A stretch of 64,000 nucleotides of DNA from Candidatus Zixiibacteriota bacterium (GTDB taxonomy: Bacteria > Zixibacteria > MSB-5A5 > GN15 > JAAZOE01), in contig JAGLON010000015.1 of assembly GCA_023138975.1 (NCBI GenBank), forward strand, positions 1-64,000, read 5' to 3'. Positions within the stretch are counted from its first letter, which is position 1; every line of letters starts with the position of its first letter. This document shows, in pieces, positions 46,615 to 54,794 of this stretch. The translations under genes were made by a program, and so were the position numbers. The notes under the pieces are model-generated. The model worked only from the letters and a program-made list of their open reading frames with translations, searched no databases and was not told where the DNA came from.

Positions 46615-48004
46615 GTGAAATAACTTTCAGGAATGCGGTTAGAAGGCTGTTAATATTTTCATTACTCAGGACATCAGGATTGGAGATCGGATCCGACCAG
46701 AATGCCGGATACGATTTTTTCACCAGACTTTCCATGAATTGGTAATCGACTTCGTAGTTTCGTTTGAAGCCGTTGAGAAGTTTTTTTGCCAGAGGTTGTA
46801 TTTTCGTGACATCTTCACAAAGGTGTACCGATGAAAGACCGCCAAAATACATGGGGCAAAAAGTTATAACCGGAATTCCCAGCATGCCTCCTTCGTACCC
46901 GACCGTACCGGAAACAGTAAATATGATGTCAGTCTTTTGATAAACATCAAACGTCGATACATCAAATTTGATCTGTTTCACATTAGGGATACGGCGAAGT
47001 TTCCGAAAAAAACTAAGGTTCTTTATACCCAGAAAATTCGGATGCTCCTTGACTATCAGAGTTGTATCAAATGGCAGAGAGCGCCGGATATCTTTTATCA
47101 GCTTTATTTGATCGCTGTAAAATGAACCGAGAACATCAATTGACGCTTCCGGCTGAACATGCAAAGCAAAAAAAGCGACGCGATTTGTAATATCCTCCAA
47201 TTTATCATAGCGGCACAGATGTTTCATGTAAAAGCTGTTAAAAGTTTGCTTTAGCGCCAGTGATATCCGGCCCGAAAGATCATGGTGTGTCAGCCCGTTT
47301 CCGCTCTCTATAAAACGCCGGCTGATTCTGTTTCGCATGGAGCCAATGAGTTTACTAACACGCAGTGCCTTTATCGCTGAGTTTTTTTTGAAATAATGTG
47401 GTGTCGGCTTATTATTCGCGAAGGCTTCGATTAGTTCCTGTCCGTTGGAATCACTATTCTTGTGGGGAAGCGGGAGCTGATTTTTCTGGAGATAACTATC
47501 AAAAAAGGCCATATGTTTGGCGGGGTAGCGGATGTCCCGGGGAGAGATAAACTTGATGTCCAGTTCCTTACACACCATATAGGTAATCATCTCATTGCAA
47601 TTGGTTGGTTCGGCGAAGAGATGCGTTGGATTTTTGTCTATTAAAAATCGCTTGATGTCCCGGTAGTATAAATATAGGTACTCATTTATATCGGACTTGT
47701 TTTTAGTTGTAACAAATTGATCCATCATCAATGCCTGATTGAAGGTCACTCCGGCATTGGCTTCACTTTCTATAATTTCAGAATTAAGATTCCTCTTTTC
47801 CTCTAAACTGAGAAAATCAGAATTGGAATAGACCAACTGCTGTATATCATTCCTGCTGACGCCTCGTTCAATTAGCCAGCTTGTCCAGTATTCATTTGTA
47901 GTTATCCAGAAAACGGTATGTCCAGCGGAAATCAAGCCCTCGGCGATGGCCCAAAAAACTCGAGTTAAATCGAATATGGAGACGAAAACAATCCGTTTTT
48001 TCAT
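46601..48004 (-). CDS. GT-B-like capsule-type transferase (Kdo/CDP-glycerol transferase-like), unassigned
   Basis: 467 residues, no signal peptide. The N-terminus (FVSIFDLTRVFWAIAEGLIS) and the C-terminal half (VKEHPNFLG, then DIIFTVSGTVGYEGGMLGIP and VITFCPMYFGG) fit a GT-B fold as in capsule transferases of the KpsC/KpsS or CDP-glycerol glycerophosphotransferase type; HP and S/T-G-T-x-x-x-E-G are the family-like parts. The first 200 residues show little recognisable similarity. It lies between the Wzx and Wzy genes, 137 bp after Wzx. It is a candidate nonulosonate (pseudaminic acid) transferase by position, which is inference. Confidence 0.65.
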   Translation of the reverse strand: MKKRIVFVSIFDLTRVFWAIAEGLISAGHTVFWITTNEYWTSWLIERGVSRNDIQQLVYSNSDFLSLEEKRNLNSEIIESEANAGVTFNQALMMDQFVTTKNKSDINEYLYLYYRDIKRFLIDKNPTHLFAEPTNCNEMITYMVCKELDIKFISPRDIRYPAKHMAFFDSYLQKNQLPLPHKNSDSNGQELIEAFANNKPTPHYFKKNSAIKALRVSKLIGSMRNRISRRFIESGNGLTHHDLSGRISLALKQTFNSFYMKHLCRYDKLEDITNRVAFFALHVQPEASIDVLGSFYSDQIKLIKDIRRSLPFDTTLIVKEHPNFLGIKNLSFFRKLRRIPNVKQIKFDVSTFDVYQKTDIIFTVSGTVGYEGGMLGIPVITFCPMYFGGLSSVHLCEDVTKIQPLAKKLLNGFKRNYEVDYQFMESLVKKSYPAFWSDPISNPDVLSNENINSLLTAFLKVISRADS

Positions 48005-48141
48005 TCAGTCAACTTTCTATTATCCCCATCCCTGGGATACTCTATAACACCTAATATCTATTATAGATAAGATTTACGAATATAGGGATATAATTCAAGA
48101 AAAAAATGATTTAATTTGGGTATGAATACATTGGATTGCCG

Positions 48142-49674
48142 TTACTTGGTCGAAGCGCCCTTACCGATTTTATTCGCAGCGGCTTTAATTCTTTCGCGAA
48201 GAAATAGTTTTTCCTTGTCCTGGAGGAGATAGCGATAGTTGACGAGACAATTGCCACAAAAAAGAACAGCCGCGAACAGAAATAGTATTACAGCATAATC
48301 GCTGAATATCAGTCTTTGAACAGTATGAGCGGCAAGGAAAAGAACGCTAATTATAGCAATGGGTAGCAGTGAGGTCGCGAGTTGTTTTATACTGAAATCA
48401 AGAAATCTTTTCATAGCGAATAGATAGGGGAGAACACAAAACAGATCAGCGACAAGGGTGGCTATCAACAGTCCAGCAAGGCCGAGGTACTGAAGAAGAG
48501 TCAGGCTGAGAATAATATTGATAACCGTAGCAACTATGGCAATCCAGATAGTTTGCTTAACTTTTTCCAATCCGACGACAACGGTCGAGGAGACTGAGGG
48601 AATAGGAAGTATCGCGTAAACGGCCAGGAGAATTATAGCCAGGTGTGAATGCGGAACGAATTCATTGCCGACCCACAATCGCAGAAAATCATTTATATAG
48701 ACTCCCAACAACGCCAATACTGGAAGTATTATCAAATACGCGTATCGAATCAGATTTATATACATCTTGCGAATTGCAGCCAGATCATTGAGATGATGCA
48801 ATCGGGCGACTTCCGGAACAACAGCCGAGTTGAGAATACTGAGAACAAGGCGGAGTAAGTTGGCGGGGCGGGAAACTACATCGTATATCGCCATATTAGT
48901 AACAACCAAATACAGCCAGATAAGAACTTTGTCAATTTGGTTACTAATTAGGCCAATTATGCGATTTATAAAGAGAATTGAACTGTAATTGAAGAGGGTC
49001 CTCAATAGCGAGAAATTGAAACGAACTCGCATGCGCCGGAATTGAGGCAGGCGAACGACAAATATTGACAGTAAAATAATCAGGCGCAGAACGGTCAGGA
49101 TAGTGATAATCAGAAAGGCGTAATCAATGCGATGATAATATACAGCAATAATTATAATTAGCAGGTAGCGCATAATGTTCATTATGGAATTGATAGATTT
49201 GGTTATTATGAACCGGCGAAGTCCTTGCAGGATAGCGGCAAAAGGAACTGTTAAAAATTGCAGGAAAACATTTATTGAGATTATACTCAGCGAGGTCTTT
49301 ACGTGATTATAATTAAGAGCGCTACCGCTATCCACCAATCTGATAGTGATAAAATCGCCGAAAATGTAAAGAGCGATTCCCAGGATCAACCCTAAAAGTG
49401 AATAATAGGCGAGTGACGCTGAGAGAGTATCCTGAAGTTTTCGTTTATCGCCATCCACCTCAAAACGGGCCACAAAATTCATCAGTGACCCTTCCATTCC
49501 CAAGTCAAAGAATGATAAGGCTCCATAGATGCTGAAAATACTCAGGAATACGAAGGCGCCGTAACCCTCAATTCCAAAATGGGCAATCAATATCGGTGTT
49601 GCAAGCAGGTTTAATACAATTAGTATAAAGTAATCGATAGATGTAAACAGGCTGTTATTAAAGAGCCTTTTCAT
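48142..49674 (-). CDS. Wzx-type polysaccharide flippase
   Basis: 510 residues with 12-14 hydrophobic segments from the first residues on. MATE/MOP superfamily polysaccharide transporter features: LNLLATPILIAHFGIEGYGA, then FFDLGMEGSLMNFVARFEV, and SSTVVVGLEKVKQTIW mid-protein. It moves undecaprenyl-diphosphate-linked repeat units to the periplasmic leaflet. The C-terminus is basic (RIKAAANKIGKG). Its start overlaps the stop of the upstream GT-B-like gene by 4 bp (ATGA), so the two are coupled. 137 bp of AT-rich DNA follows, before the next GT-B-like gene. Confidence 0.93.
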   Translation of the reverse strand: MKRLFNNSLFTSIDYFILIVLNLLATPILIAHFGIEGYGAFVFLSIFSIYGALSFFDLGMEGSLMNFVARFEVDGDKRKLQDTLSASLAYYSLLGLILGIALYIFGDFITIRLVDSGSALNYNHVKTSLSIISINVFLQFLTVPFAAILQGLRRFIITKSINSIMNIMRYLLIIIIAVYYHRIDYAFLIITILTVLRLIILLSIFVVRLPQFRRMRVRFNFSLLRTLFNYSSILFINRIIGLISNQIDKVLIWLYLVVTNMAIYDVVSRPANLLRLVLSILNSAVVPEVARLHHLNDLAAIRKMYINLIRYAYLIILPVLALLGVYINDFLRLWVGNEFVPHSHLAIILLAVYAILPIPSVSSTVVVGLEKVKQTIWIAIVATVINIILSLTLLQYLGLAGLLIATLVADLFCVLPYLFAMKRFLDFSIKQLATSLLPIAIISVLFLAAHTVQRLIFSDYAVILFLFAAVLFCGNCLVNYRYLLQDKEKLFLRERIKAAANKIGKGASTK

Positions 49675-50918
49675 CTGAGATATTGACTAATTTCTTTGAA
49701 GAATCGCGTGCTGACAAGACCGTCTGGTTGAAACAGGTACTCACCCACAAAATCCTTTCGCCGGGAAACCTCAATATCAGAAAAATCGAAAAGCAGTTCA
49801 TCTCCAGTGAAGTAATTTTGGCACACTTCTTTAAACTGTTCAAGGCTCTTTGCGATTACCATTCCTCCGGCATTGTGCAGAGGAATCAAATGGGGCAATA
49901 AATTGTCATAATTGGGATCCCAGGCGGTATAGATTATTTTTTTACCAAGCATTAGAGCTTCTATAATGGATGTTGTTTGAAAAGCGATAATCAATTCTGA
50001 GCGTTGAATTAGTTCGTTAGCGACAGAAGCACCGCCGATAACTTTCAAATTCTCCATATTATAGTCGGATTTTAGAATCTCAAGATCAGATTGTTGGGGA
50101 TGAGTTTTAATGACAAAATTATATCCCGGGTTTTCAGCTGCCAGTTGACTGAAGCAATCATGGCTTTCCCGTTTCATTTTTCGCCAGTTAATGCCTTCAT
50201 CGCGCGCCATTTTTGGTGGGACGTAGGCGTCATCATGATATGAAAACAGACATACCAGAGGTTGCGGATGAGGGAAAAACTCATCGACTTCAGTTCGTTT
50301 TTCCGAAAAAAACAAATCCGACCGGGGCTGACCAACGATGGTTATATCTGTGTCGGCGGCTCCGGCGTTTTTCCAGAATCTCTTCTGCCGTTCACTCCAG
50401 ACAAAAATATGATCCGAGATGAAGGGGGTGAAGTCCTTGATACGCTTCGCTTCCTGAATAAAGGCGTAAGGGGTTCGGATACCCTCTTTATCCAAAACGA
50501 TAGTTTTTGTATCGTGTTCACGAGCGACATGTATTAATTCTCTTACCCACCAGAAGACATCGGAACCTGTGATAATAAGATCGCAGGAAAACTTCTTCTC
50601 CAAAAGATTGAATATATATTCGCATTCCCGATTCCAGTTTTTCCGATTTGATTTGGGCTCGTCGGTGTATGGAGCTGTTAGCGCGATAACAGGATCGCTA
50701 TAGTACAATTTGGCTCCTCGTACAAGACGTGGAGCATCAATAATTACAATGTTGTATTCTGTATTTGCTTTTTGGAGAGCCCTCAAATCCTGATCATAGA
50801 AATGATTTAGGGCTATGATAGTTTTTTTGCGTGGATCAATATCCACTTTCAGGTCGTTGATGTACTTCGCAACCAGATGTCTATAAATAGTTTTTTTGCT
50901 AAATGCCTTAATACTCAC
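49671..50918 (-). CDS. GT-B-like capsule-type transferase, unassigned
   Basis: 415 residues, no membrane segment. GTG start with AGGAAAG upstream. Motifs: SDVFWWVRELIHVAREHDTK (UDP-GlcNAc epimerase/capsule GT-like), DHIFVWSERQKRFWKNAG, FVIKTHPQQSDLEIL, and QTTSIIEALMLGKKIIYTAW, where T-S-x-x-x-E lies in the donor-binding half of GT-B capsule transferases. It lies between pseI (42 bp upstream) and Wzx (4-bp overlap), so it is well placed to add the CMP-activated nonulosonate to the lipid-linked acceptor. This is position-based inference. I could not name a family with certainty. Confidence 0.65.
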   Translation of the reverse strand: MSIKAFSKKTIYRHLVAKYINDLKVDIDPRKKTIIALNHFYDQDLRALQKANTEYNIVIIDAPRLVRGAKLYYSDPVIALTAPYTDEPKSNRKNWNRECEYIFNLLEKKFSCDLIITGSDVFWWVRELIHVAREHDTKTIVLDKEGIRTPYAFIQEAKRIKDFTPFISDHIFVWSERQKRFWKNAGAADTDITIVGQPRSDLFFSEKRTEVDEFFPHPQPLVCLFSYHDDAYVPPKMARDEGINWRKMKRESHDCFSQLAAENPGYNFVIKTHPQQSDLEILKSDYNMENLKVIGGASVANELIQRSELIIAFQTTSIIEALMLGKKIIYTAWDPNYDNLLPHLIPLHNAGGMVIAKSLEQFKEVCQNYFTGDELLFDFSDIEVSRRKDFVGEYLFQPDGLVSTRFFKEISQYLR

Positions 50919-50960
50919 GGCTCTTTCCTGTCATTAATATGAGTCATCCATGACTCACTG

Positions 50961-52019
50961 TCATCCCAGAATGCTCCAATCAAAGGGAGTGCCTCTCAAT
51001 ACATTTCGTGATATGCGCTTACCCAATAGTGTGTCCAGATACTTAGTCGCCAATCCGTAGCCCGGGCGGATAGCTCTTAGATTTTTCTCGGTTAATACAT
51101 CGCCTGACTTCATATCCTGGATGATATATAAACTCCGCCGAAATTGTCTTGATTTTTTCTCCTGCCCGCCCATTCCATATGTGATCTGTCCTTGGGCTTG
51201 CCAGGCTCGTTCGCTTTCCGCAACCAATAGAGCAAGTTCTTTCGGCTCCAGCGAAAAAGCAGAATCAACTCCGCCATCGGCGCGCGACAATGTAAAATGC
51301 TTCTCAATGACAGTGGCACCCATGGCAATCGCCGCCAAAGGAACTCCAATGCCAAGAGTATGGTCGGATAGTCCGACTTGTACCGAAAAAAGATCCCGCA
51401 TATGGGGGATAGTACAGATATTGCTCCCTTCCGGGGTCGCCGGATAACTGCTAGTGCATTTCAACAATACAATATCCCGGCATCCACATTCCCTGGCTGT
51501 GCGAATTGTCTCATCCAAGTCGGCAACCGAAGCCATACCGGTAGAAATAATGATTGGTTTTCCGGTCGCGGCGACTTTCTTAATCAGGGGAATATCAGTA
51601 TTCTCAAATGAAGCTATCTTGTAGGCGGGATTGTCCAGATCCTCCAAAAAATCTACCGCCGTTGAATCGAAAGGGGTTGAAAAACCAATCATGCCTAACT
51701 TTCGGCATCGTTTAAAGAGTGGTTTGTGCCATTCCCAGGGTGTGTGAGCCTTCTGATAAAGTTTGTAGAGGTTTTGACCTTTCCACAGACTGTCGCTATC
51801 AGTGATAGAAAATCCGTCACCCTCGATGTCAATGGTCATGGTCTCGGCGGTGTAAGTTTGAAGCTTCAGAGCATGCGCTCCCGCTTTGGCGGCCGCATCG
51901 ACAATTGCCAGAGCGCGATCAAGTGACTGATTATGATTGCCAGACATTTCTGCAATAACAAACGGAGGATGCGACGGCCCGATTACACGATTACCTATTT
52001 TAATGTCATATAATGCCAC
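50961..52019 (-). CDS. pseI: Pseudaminic acid synthase (NeuB family)
   Basis: Condenses the 6-deoxy-AltdiNAc-type sugar with phosphoenolpyruvate to give the nine-carbon pseudaminic acid. The NeuB TIM-barrel has PPFVIAEMSGNHNQSLDRAL, then KLQTYTAETMTI, STPFDSTAVDFL, KIASFE, STGMAS, LKCTSSYPATPEGSNI, LSDHT and EKHFTLSRADGGVDSAFSLE. A C-terminal SAF domain (~285-352; LYIIQDMKSGDVLTEKNLRA) is present. The GTG start has AAAGGG about 7 bp upstream. The length of 352 is typical. The Pse rather than sialic or legionaminic choice follows from PseB, PseC and PseG in the same operon. Confidence 0.93.
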   Translation of the reverse strand: MALYDIKIGNRVIGPSHPPFVIAEMSGNHNQSLDRALAIVDAAAKAGAHALKLQTYTAETMTIDIEGDGFSITDSDSLWKGQNLYKLYQKAHTPWEWHKPLFKRCRKLGMIGFSTPFDSTAVDFLEDLDNPAYKIASFENTDIPLIKKVAATGKPIIISTGMASVADLDETIRTARECGCRDIVLLKCTSSYPATPEGSNICTIPHMRDLFSVQVGLSDHTLGIGVPLAAIAMGATVIEKHFTLSRADGGVDSAFSLEPKELALLVAESERAWQAQGQITYGMGGQEKKSRQFRRSLYIIQDMKSGDVLTEKNLRAIRPGYGLATKYLDTLLGKRISRNVLRGTPFDWSILG

Positions 52020-52022
52020 AGA

Positions 52023-52607
52023 CTAACCCTTTACCTTAGTTGTTAATTTACCGATTAAATTGTTTACTGGCGTATCCCAACCCTGAGTCAATAAATATTG
52101 GTAGTTTTCTTTGTCTTTGGTACGATGAAACGTTCCACCCGGAGGTTGCGGTTTAGCTGTTATTTTATTTGAGCGAATTCCCGGCCAGCAGGATACTAAT
52201 AAAGACTTGATCTCCCGGTTAAGGCGGTCATATGTCGTTCGCAGAGTATCATTGTTACGATAATTCACTTTACGCTGAGAGATTATGTCTCCCGTATCGA
52301 CTCCGGCATCGATAAGATGAATCGTGACACCCTTGGGCGTACCCTCCAGAAAGCTCCATAAATTGGGGTCGGCTCCCCGATTCCAGGGCAGAAAAGAAAT
52401 GTGCAAATTAATGATTCGGCGGTGGAATTTGCTTAAGAAATCATCTTTCAAGATATAGCGGTATCCATAACTTATAACTAAGCTTACCCTCTCAAGAATA
52501 CCCGAAGTTGCTTTTACCCTTTTATCGGTATGACGCACTTCGTCTCCAAATGATTCAAGAAACGCCCTTAGTTCCTTATGGGCCGGACCCAGCAAAAGAA
52601 TAATCAT
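52023..52607 (-). CDS. Formyltransferase-domain protein, predicted sugar N-formyltransferase
   Basis: A 194-residue formyltransferase fold without the C-terminal tRNA-binding domain of Fmt. The active-site pattern of N10-formyl-THF-dependent enzymes is complete: Asn-Leu-His in INLHISFLPWNRGADP (Asn and His catalytic) and Asp in DAGVDTGDIIS. It lies between pseG (69 bp upstream) and pseI (3 bp gap). No GNAT-type PseH is in the locus, so this enzyme is the best candidate to modify the 4-amino group of the pathway intermediate, giving a formamido where the usual sugar has an acetamido. A weak Shine-Dalgarno precedes the ATG. Substrate is inferred. Confidence 0.82.
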   Translation of the reverse strand: MIILLLGPAHKELRAFLESFGDEVRHTDKRVKATSGILERVSLVISYGYRYILKDDFLSKFHRRIINLHISFLPWNRGADPNLWSFLEGTPKGVTIHLIDAGVDTGDIISQRKVNYRNNDTLRTTYDRLNREIKSLLVSCWPGIRSNKITAKPQPPGGTFHRTKDKENYQYLLTQGWDTPVNNLIGKLTTKVKG

Positions 52608-52676
52608 AGTGTTTTATCCAGAGGTTTCACTTCTGTATCCATAGAATGGGTGATAATAACGCGATACCATGACATT

Positions 52677-53771
52677 TTAAATTGACCTCATGGCAGAGAA
52701 TACTTTTTCGACACCGCTTTTCTTTCCGGGACCGAATATCCGCATTGCGGCTCGGCTCATTTTTTTCATCTCCTCAGGGCTTTTTGAGGCATAATCAACC
52801 GAAGCTCGAATATCGTCGCTGGATAGTTCATTAATCAATCCCAGATTCCAGGCAGCTCCGGATTTGGCCAGGGCTTCGGTACCTGCCCGTTGATTCTCTG
52901 CCAGGATAATAATCAGCGAAGGCAATCCCAGCCACGCGCGTTCCCATGCGGTTGTTCCGCCGGCACCAATCGCAAGGTCAGCCTCGGCCATGAACTCGGC
53001 CATATCATCGACATTTTTATAGATATCGCAATGCGGTAATTCTCGGGCAATTTCTCTAATTGAGTTATAATGGGGATTGGCGGTACCGACAATGACATCC
53101 AGATGAATATTATTGTCAGCAAACTTGAGAAAGGCCTGCATTGTTTTGGCTGTCGCGTTATCGGCATCAACTCCGCCAAAAAATATTAAGACTCGCTCGA
53201 CATCACCGGTTCTCTCCGATATATTCTGCCGGGTTTCAATGAACTCCGGGCGGAGCAAGGCATATGGGGGGCCTAATAAAACTTTACATGAATCTGGAAG
53301 ATAGTCTCGATAGCGGTCATCGTCGCTGTTTAAATTCTGATCTAAGAGTAAATCACATTTGTGCTCTCGATTAGCCAGATCGTCGATTACAAATATCCGG
53401 TCAAGACCGCATTTTGTATTGATAATCTGCTCCCACTCAATACCGATTCCGTAGTGGTCAATCACCAACCATGATATATCGCCTATTTTTCCTAATTCTG
53501 CGGCAGTTTGCCCGGCGTCTTTTCCGGTTTTCATCTCAAGCCATTGCTCGGTTGCGGAAAGATATTTTTTTCCGTTTGACGGGGGTGGAGGAAGACTTAT
53601 TACATCATGTTTTCGTCTTTCGATTTGCTTAATGATATTTCCCGGCAAATCCCGGCATATAAAAGTACAGACATCTCCCTGAGTTGTTAAATAGTCGGCC
53701 AGAGTCAGGCAGCGCCAAACATGCCCTGTGCCTATCTGTTCCGATGAATCTGTTCTAAAAACAACTCGCAC
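52677..53771 (-). CDS. pseG: UDP-sugar hydrolase of pseudaminic acid synthesis
   Basis: Removes UDP from the altropyranose intermediate before PseI. With the GTG start at 53771 the protein reads (M)RVVFRTDSSEQIGTGHVWRC, which puts catalytic His at residue 17, its position in the Campylobacter jejuni enzyme. GT-B fold: VIDDLANREHKCDLLLDQN, LIFFGGVDADN, DLAIGAGGTTAWERAWLGLP and the final ENQ. 364 residues. A longer TTG start would contain the ribosome-binding site within the gene. A 5' gap of 191 bp from the SpsF-type gene includes a GC-rich hairpin at 53881-53902. Confidence 0.93.
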   Translation of the reverse strand: MRVVFRTDSSEQIGTGHVWRCLTLADYLTTQGDVCTFICRDLPGNIIKQIERRKHDVISLPPPPSNGKKYLSATEQWLEMKTGKDAGQTAAELGKIGDISWLVIDHYGIGIEWEQIINTKCGLDRIFVIDDLANREHKCDLLLDQNLNSDDDRYRDYLPDSCKVLLGPPYALLRPEFIETRQNISERTGDVERVLIFFGGVDADNATAKTMQAFLKFADNNIHLDVIVGTANPHYNSIREIARELPHCDIYKNVDDMAEFMAEADLAIGAGGTTAWERAWLGLPSLIIILAENQRAGTEALAKSGAAWNLGLINELSSDDIRASVDYASKSPEEMKKMSRAAMRIFGPGKKSGVEKVFSAMRSI

Positions 53772-53786
53772 GATACATACTCCTCC
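53769..53786 (-). promoter_or_regulatory. Ribosome-binding site fixing the pseG GTG start
   Basis: GGAGGA on the minus strand (53781-53786) lies 9 bp before GTG 53771. It is the strongest Shine-Dalgarno in the locus and rules out the upstream TTG. Confidence 0.85.
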
Positions 53787-53962
53787 AATTACCAAGATTA
53801 GACAGCAGACGGCAATTTGTCCACTAAAAACAGAATCTTATACTAATTTGAAAGCTCTATGGTTTCACAGAGAGTGGAATGGGCCGGGGGTTAACCCGGC
53901 CCGGAAGGTTGTGTTACAGTGAAAAAAGTGTATAAACTGCAGTTCCTCCATGGAATAGCCGT

Positions 53963-54745
53963 TTACACAAATTGCTTTTCTTTTTTTATATACTCTTCAT
54001 CATCTTTTAGTGATTTTATATATCCTTCGCCGTGTACAATGGAATAATTCAGACTCATCAAAGCCGGTTTTTTTTCCAGCAATTCCAGAATATCCCTTGA
54101 GCTGAAAGTTGGATTAACAGGATAGAGATGCTCATAAACAGCTTTTACGAATTCATAGTCGGCTGGTTCGTCCACCGTCCAGCGATGATGCGACAGGTCT
54201 TCTGTATTGTGAAATTGCCCGATTTTGTACTTCTCCGGTCTATTTCTAAAATAAGCTGTGACATGTTCTCGTTCGGATGGTAAGATAGCCTTTTTCCAGG
54301 CTGCCTTTAAATGCGAGTGAGAGAAAACCTCCATATCAAGACCGATAGGAAATGTTCGCTCAACGCTATTGCTGACATAATCGTAGTCGTGCGATTGGAA
54401 AAACTCTATGCCCATGTCGATGACATCGGGGTCAGTTAAGGGACAGTCGCCTGTCAGGCGGACGATAACATCCGGTTTATACTGCCTCGCCGTTTGATAG
54501 AAGCGATCAAGGACATCGTCGAGACTGCCGCGAAAACAATCAATTTCGTATTTGTCGCATAAGTCCTCAATCGGATTATCACTTTGTTCAAGGCTGGTAG
54601 CTACAACGAGGCGATCCAATTTGCGGGACCGTGCCAGTCTTTCCAACTGCAATTCGAGCATAGGCTTATTGACAACCAGCTTCAACACCTTTCCGGGAAG
54701 GCGGTTTGACGACATGCGGGCTTGTAGTATTCCTAATATTCGCAC
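53963..54745 (-). CDS. SpsF-type CMP-pseudaminic acid cytidylyltransferase
   Basis: Nucleotidyltransferase that should charge the nonulosonic acid with CMP. It opens RILGILQARMSSNRLPGKVL, the signature loop of SpsF/cytidylyltransferases, followed by LERLARSRKLDRLVVATS, FRGSLDDVLDRFY and RLTGDCPLTDPDVID (Mg-binding Asp), then FPIGLDMEVFS and WTVDEPADYEFVKAVYE. GTG 54745 has AAAAGG 8 bp upstream and gives 260 residues. A longer frame overlaps pseC by 47 bp and adds a basic, low-complexity head. SpsF proteins replace the shorter PseF in Bacillus sps-type loci. Confidence 0.88.
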   Translation of the reverse strand: MRILGILQARMSSNRLPGKVLKLVVNKPMLELQLERLARSRKLDRLVVATSLEQSDNPIEDLCDKYEIDCFRGSLDDVLDRFYQTARQYKPDVIVRLTGDCPLTDPDVIDMGIEFFQSHDYDYVSNSVERTFPIGLDMEVFSHSHLKAAWKKAILPSEREHVTAYFRNRPEKYKIGQFHNTEDLSHHRWTVDEPADYEFVKAVYEHLYPVNPTFSSRDILELLEKKPALMSLNYSIVHGEGYIKSLKDDEEYIKKEKQFV

Positions 54746-54794
54746 AAGATTGACCTTTTGTTTGTCCCGGCCGATTACCGGCTGGGTTGTATTG

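Noticed and set aside
48061..48100. Minus-strand TATAAT upstream of the 46601 gene
   Set aside because: It sits in AT-rich DNA without a matching -35 at usual spacing; readthrough from the operon is at least as likely.
53772..53795. TTG start for PseG
   Set aside because: The GGAGGA ribosome-binding site would lie inside the gene, and catalytic His would not fall at residue 17.
53881..53902. GGGCCGGG / CCCGGCCC hairpin as terminator upstream of pseG
   Set aside because: The 8-bp stem is strong but no T-tract follows on either strand. It may pause transcription or be a repeat; I could not support a terminator call.
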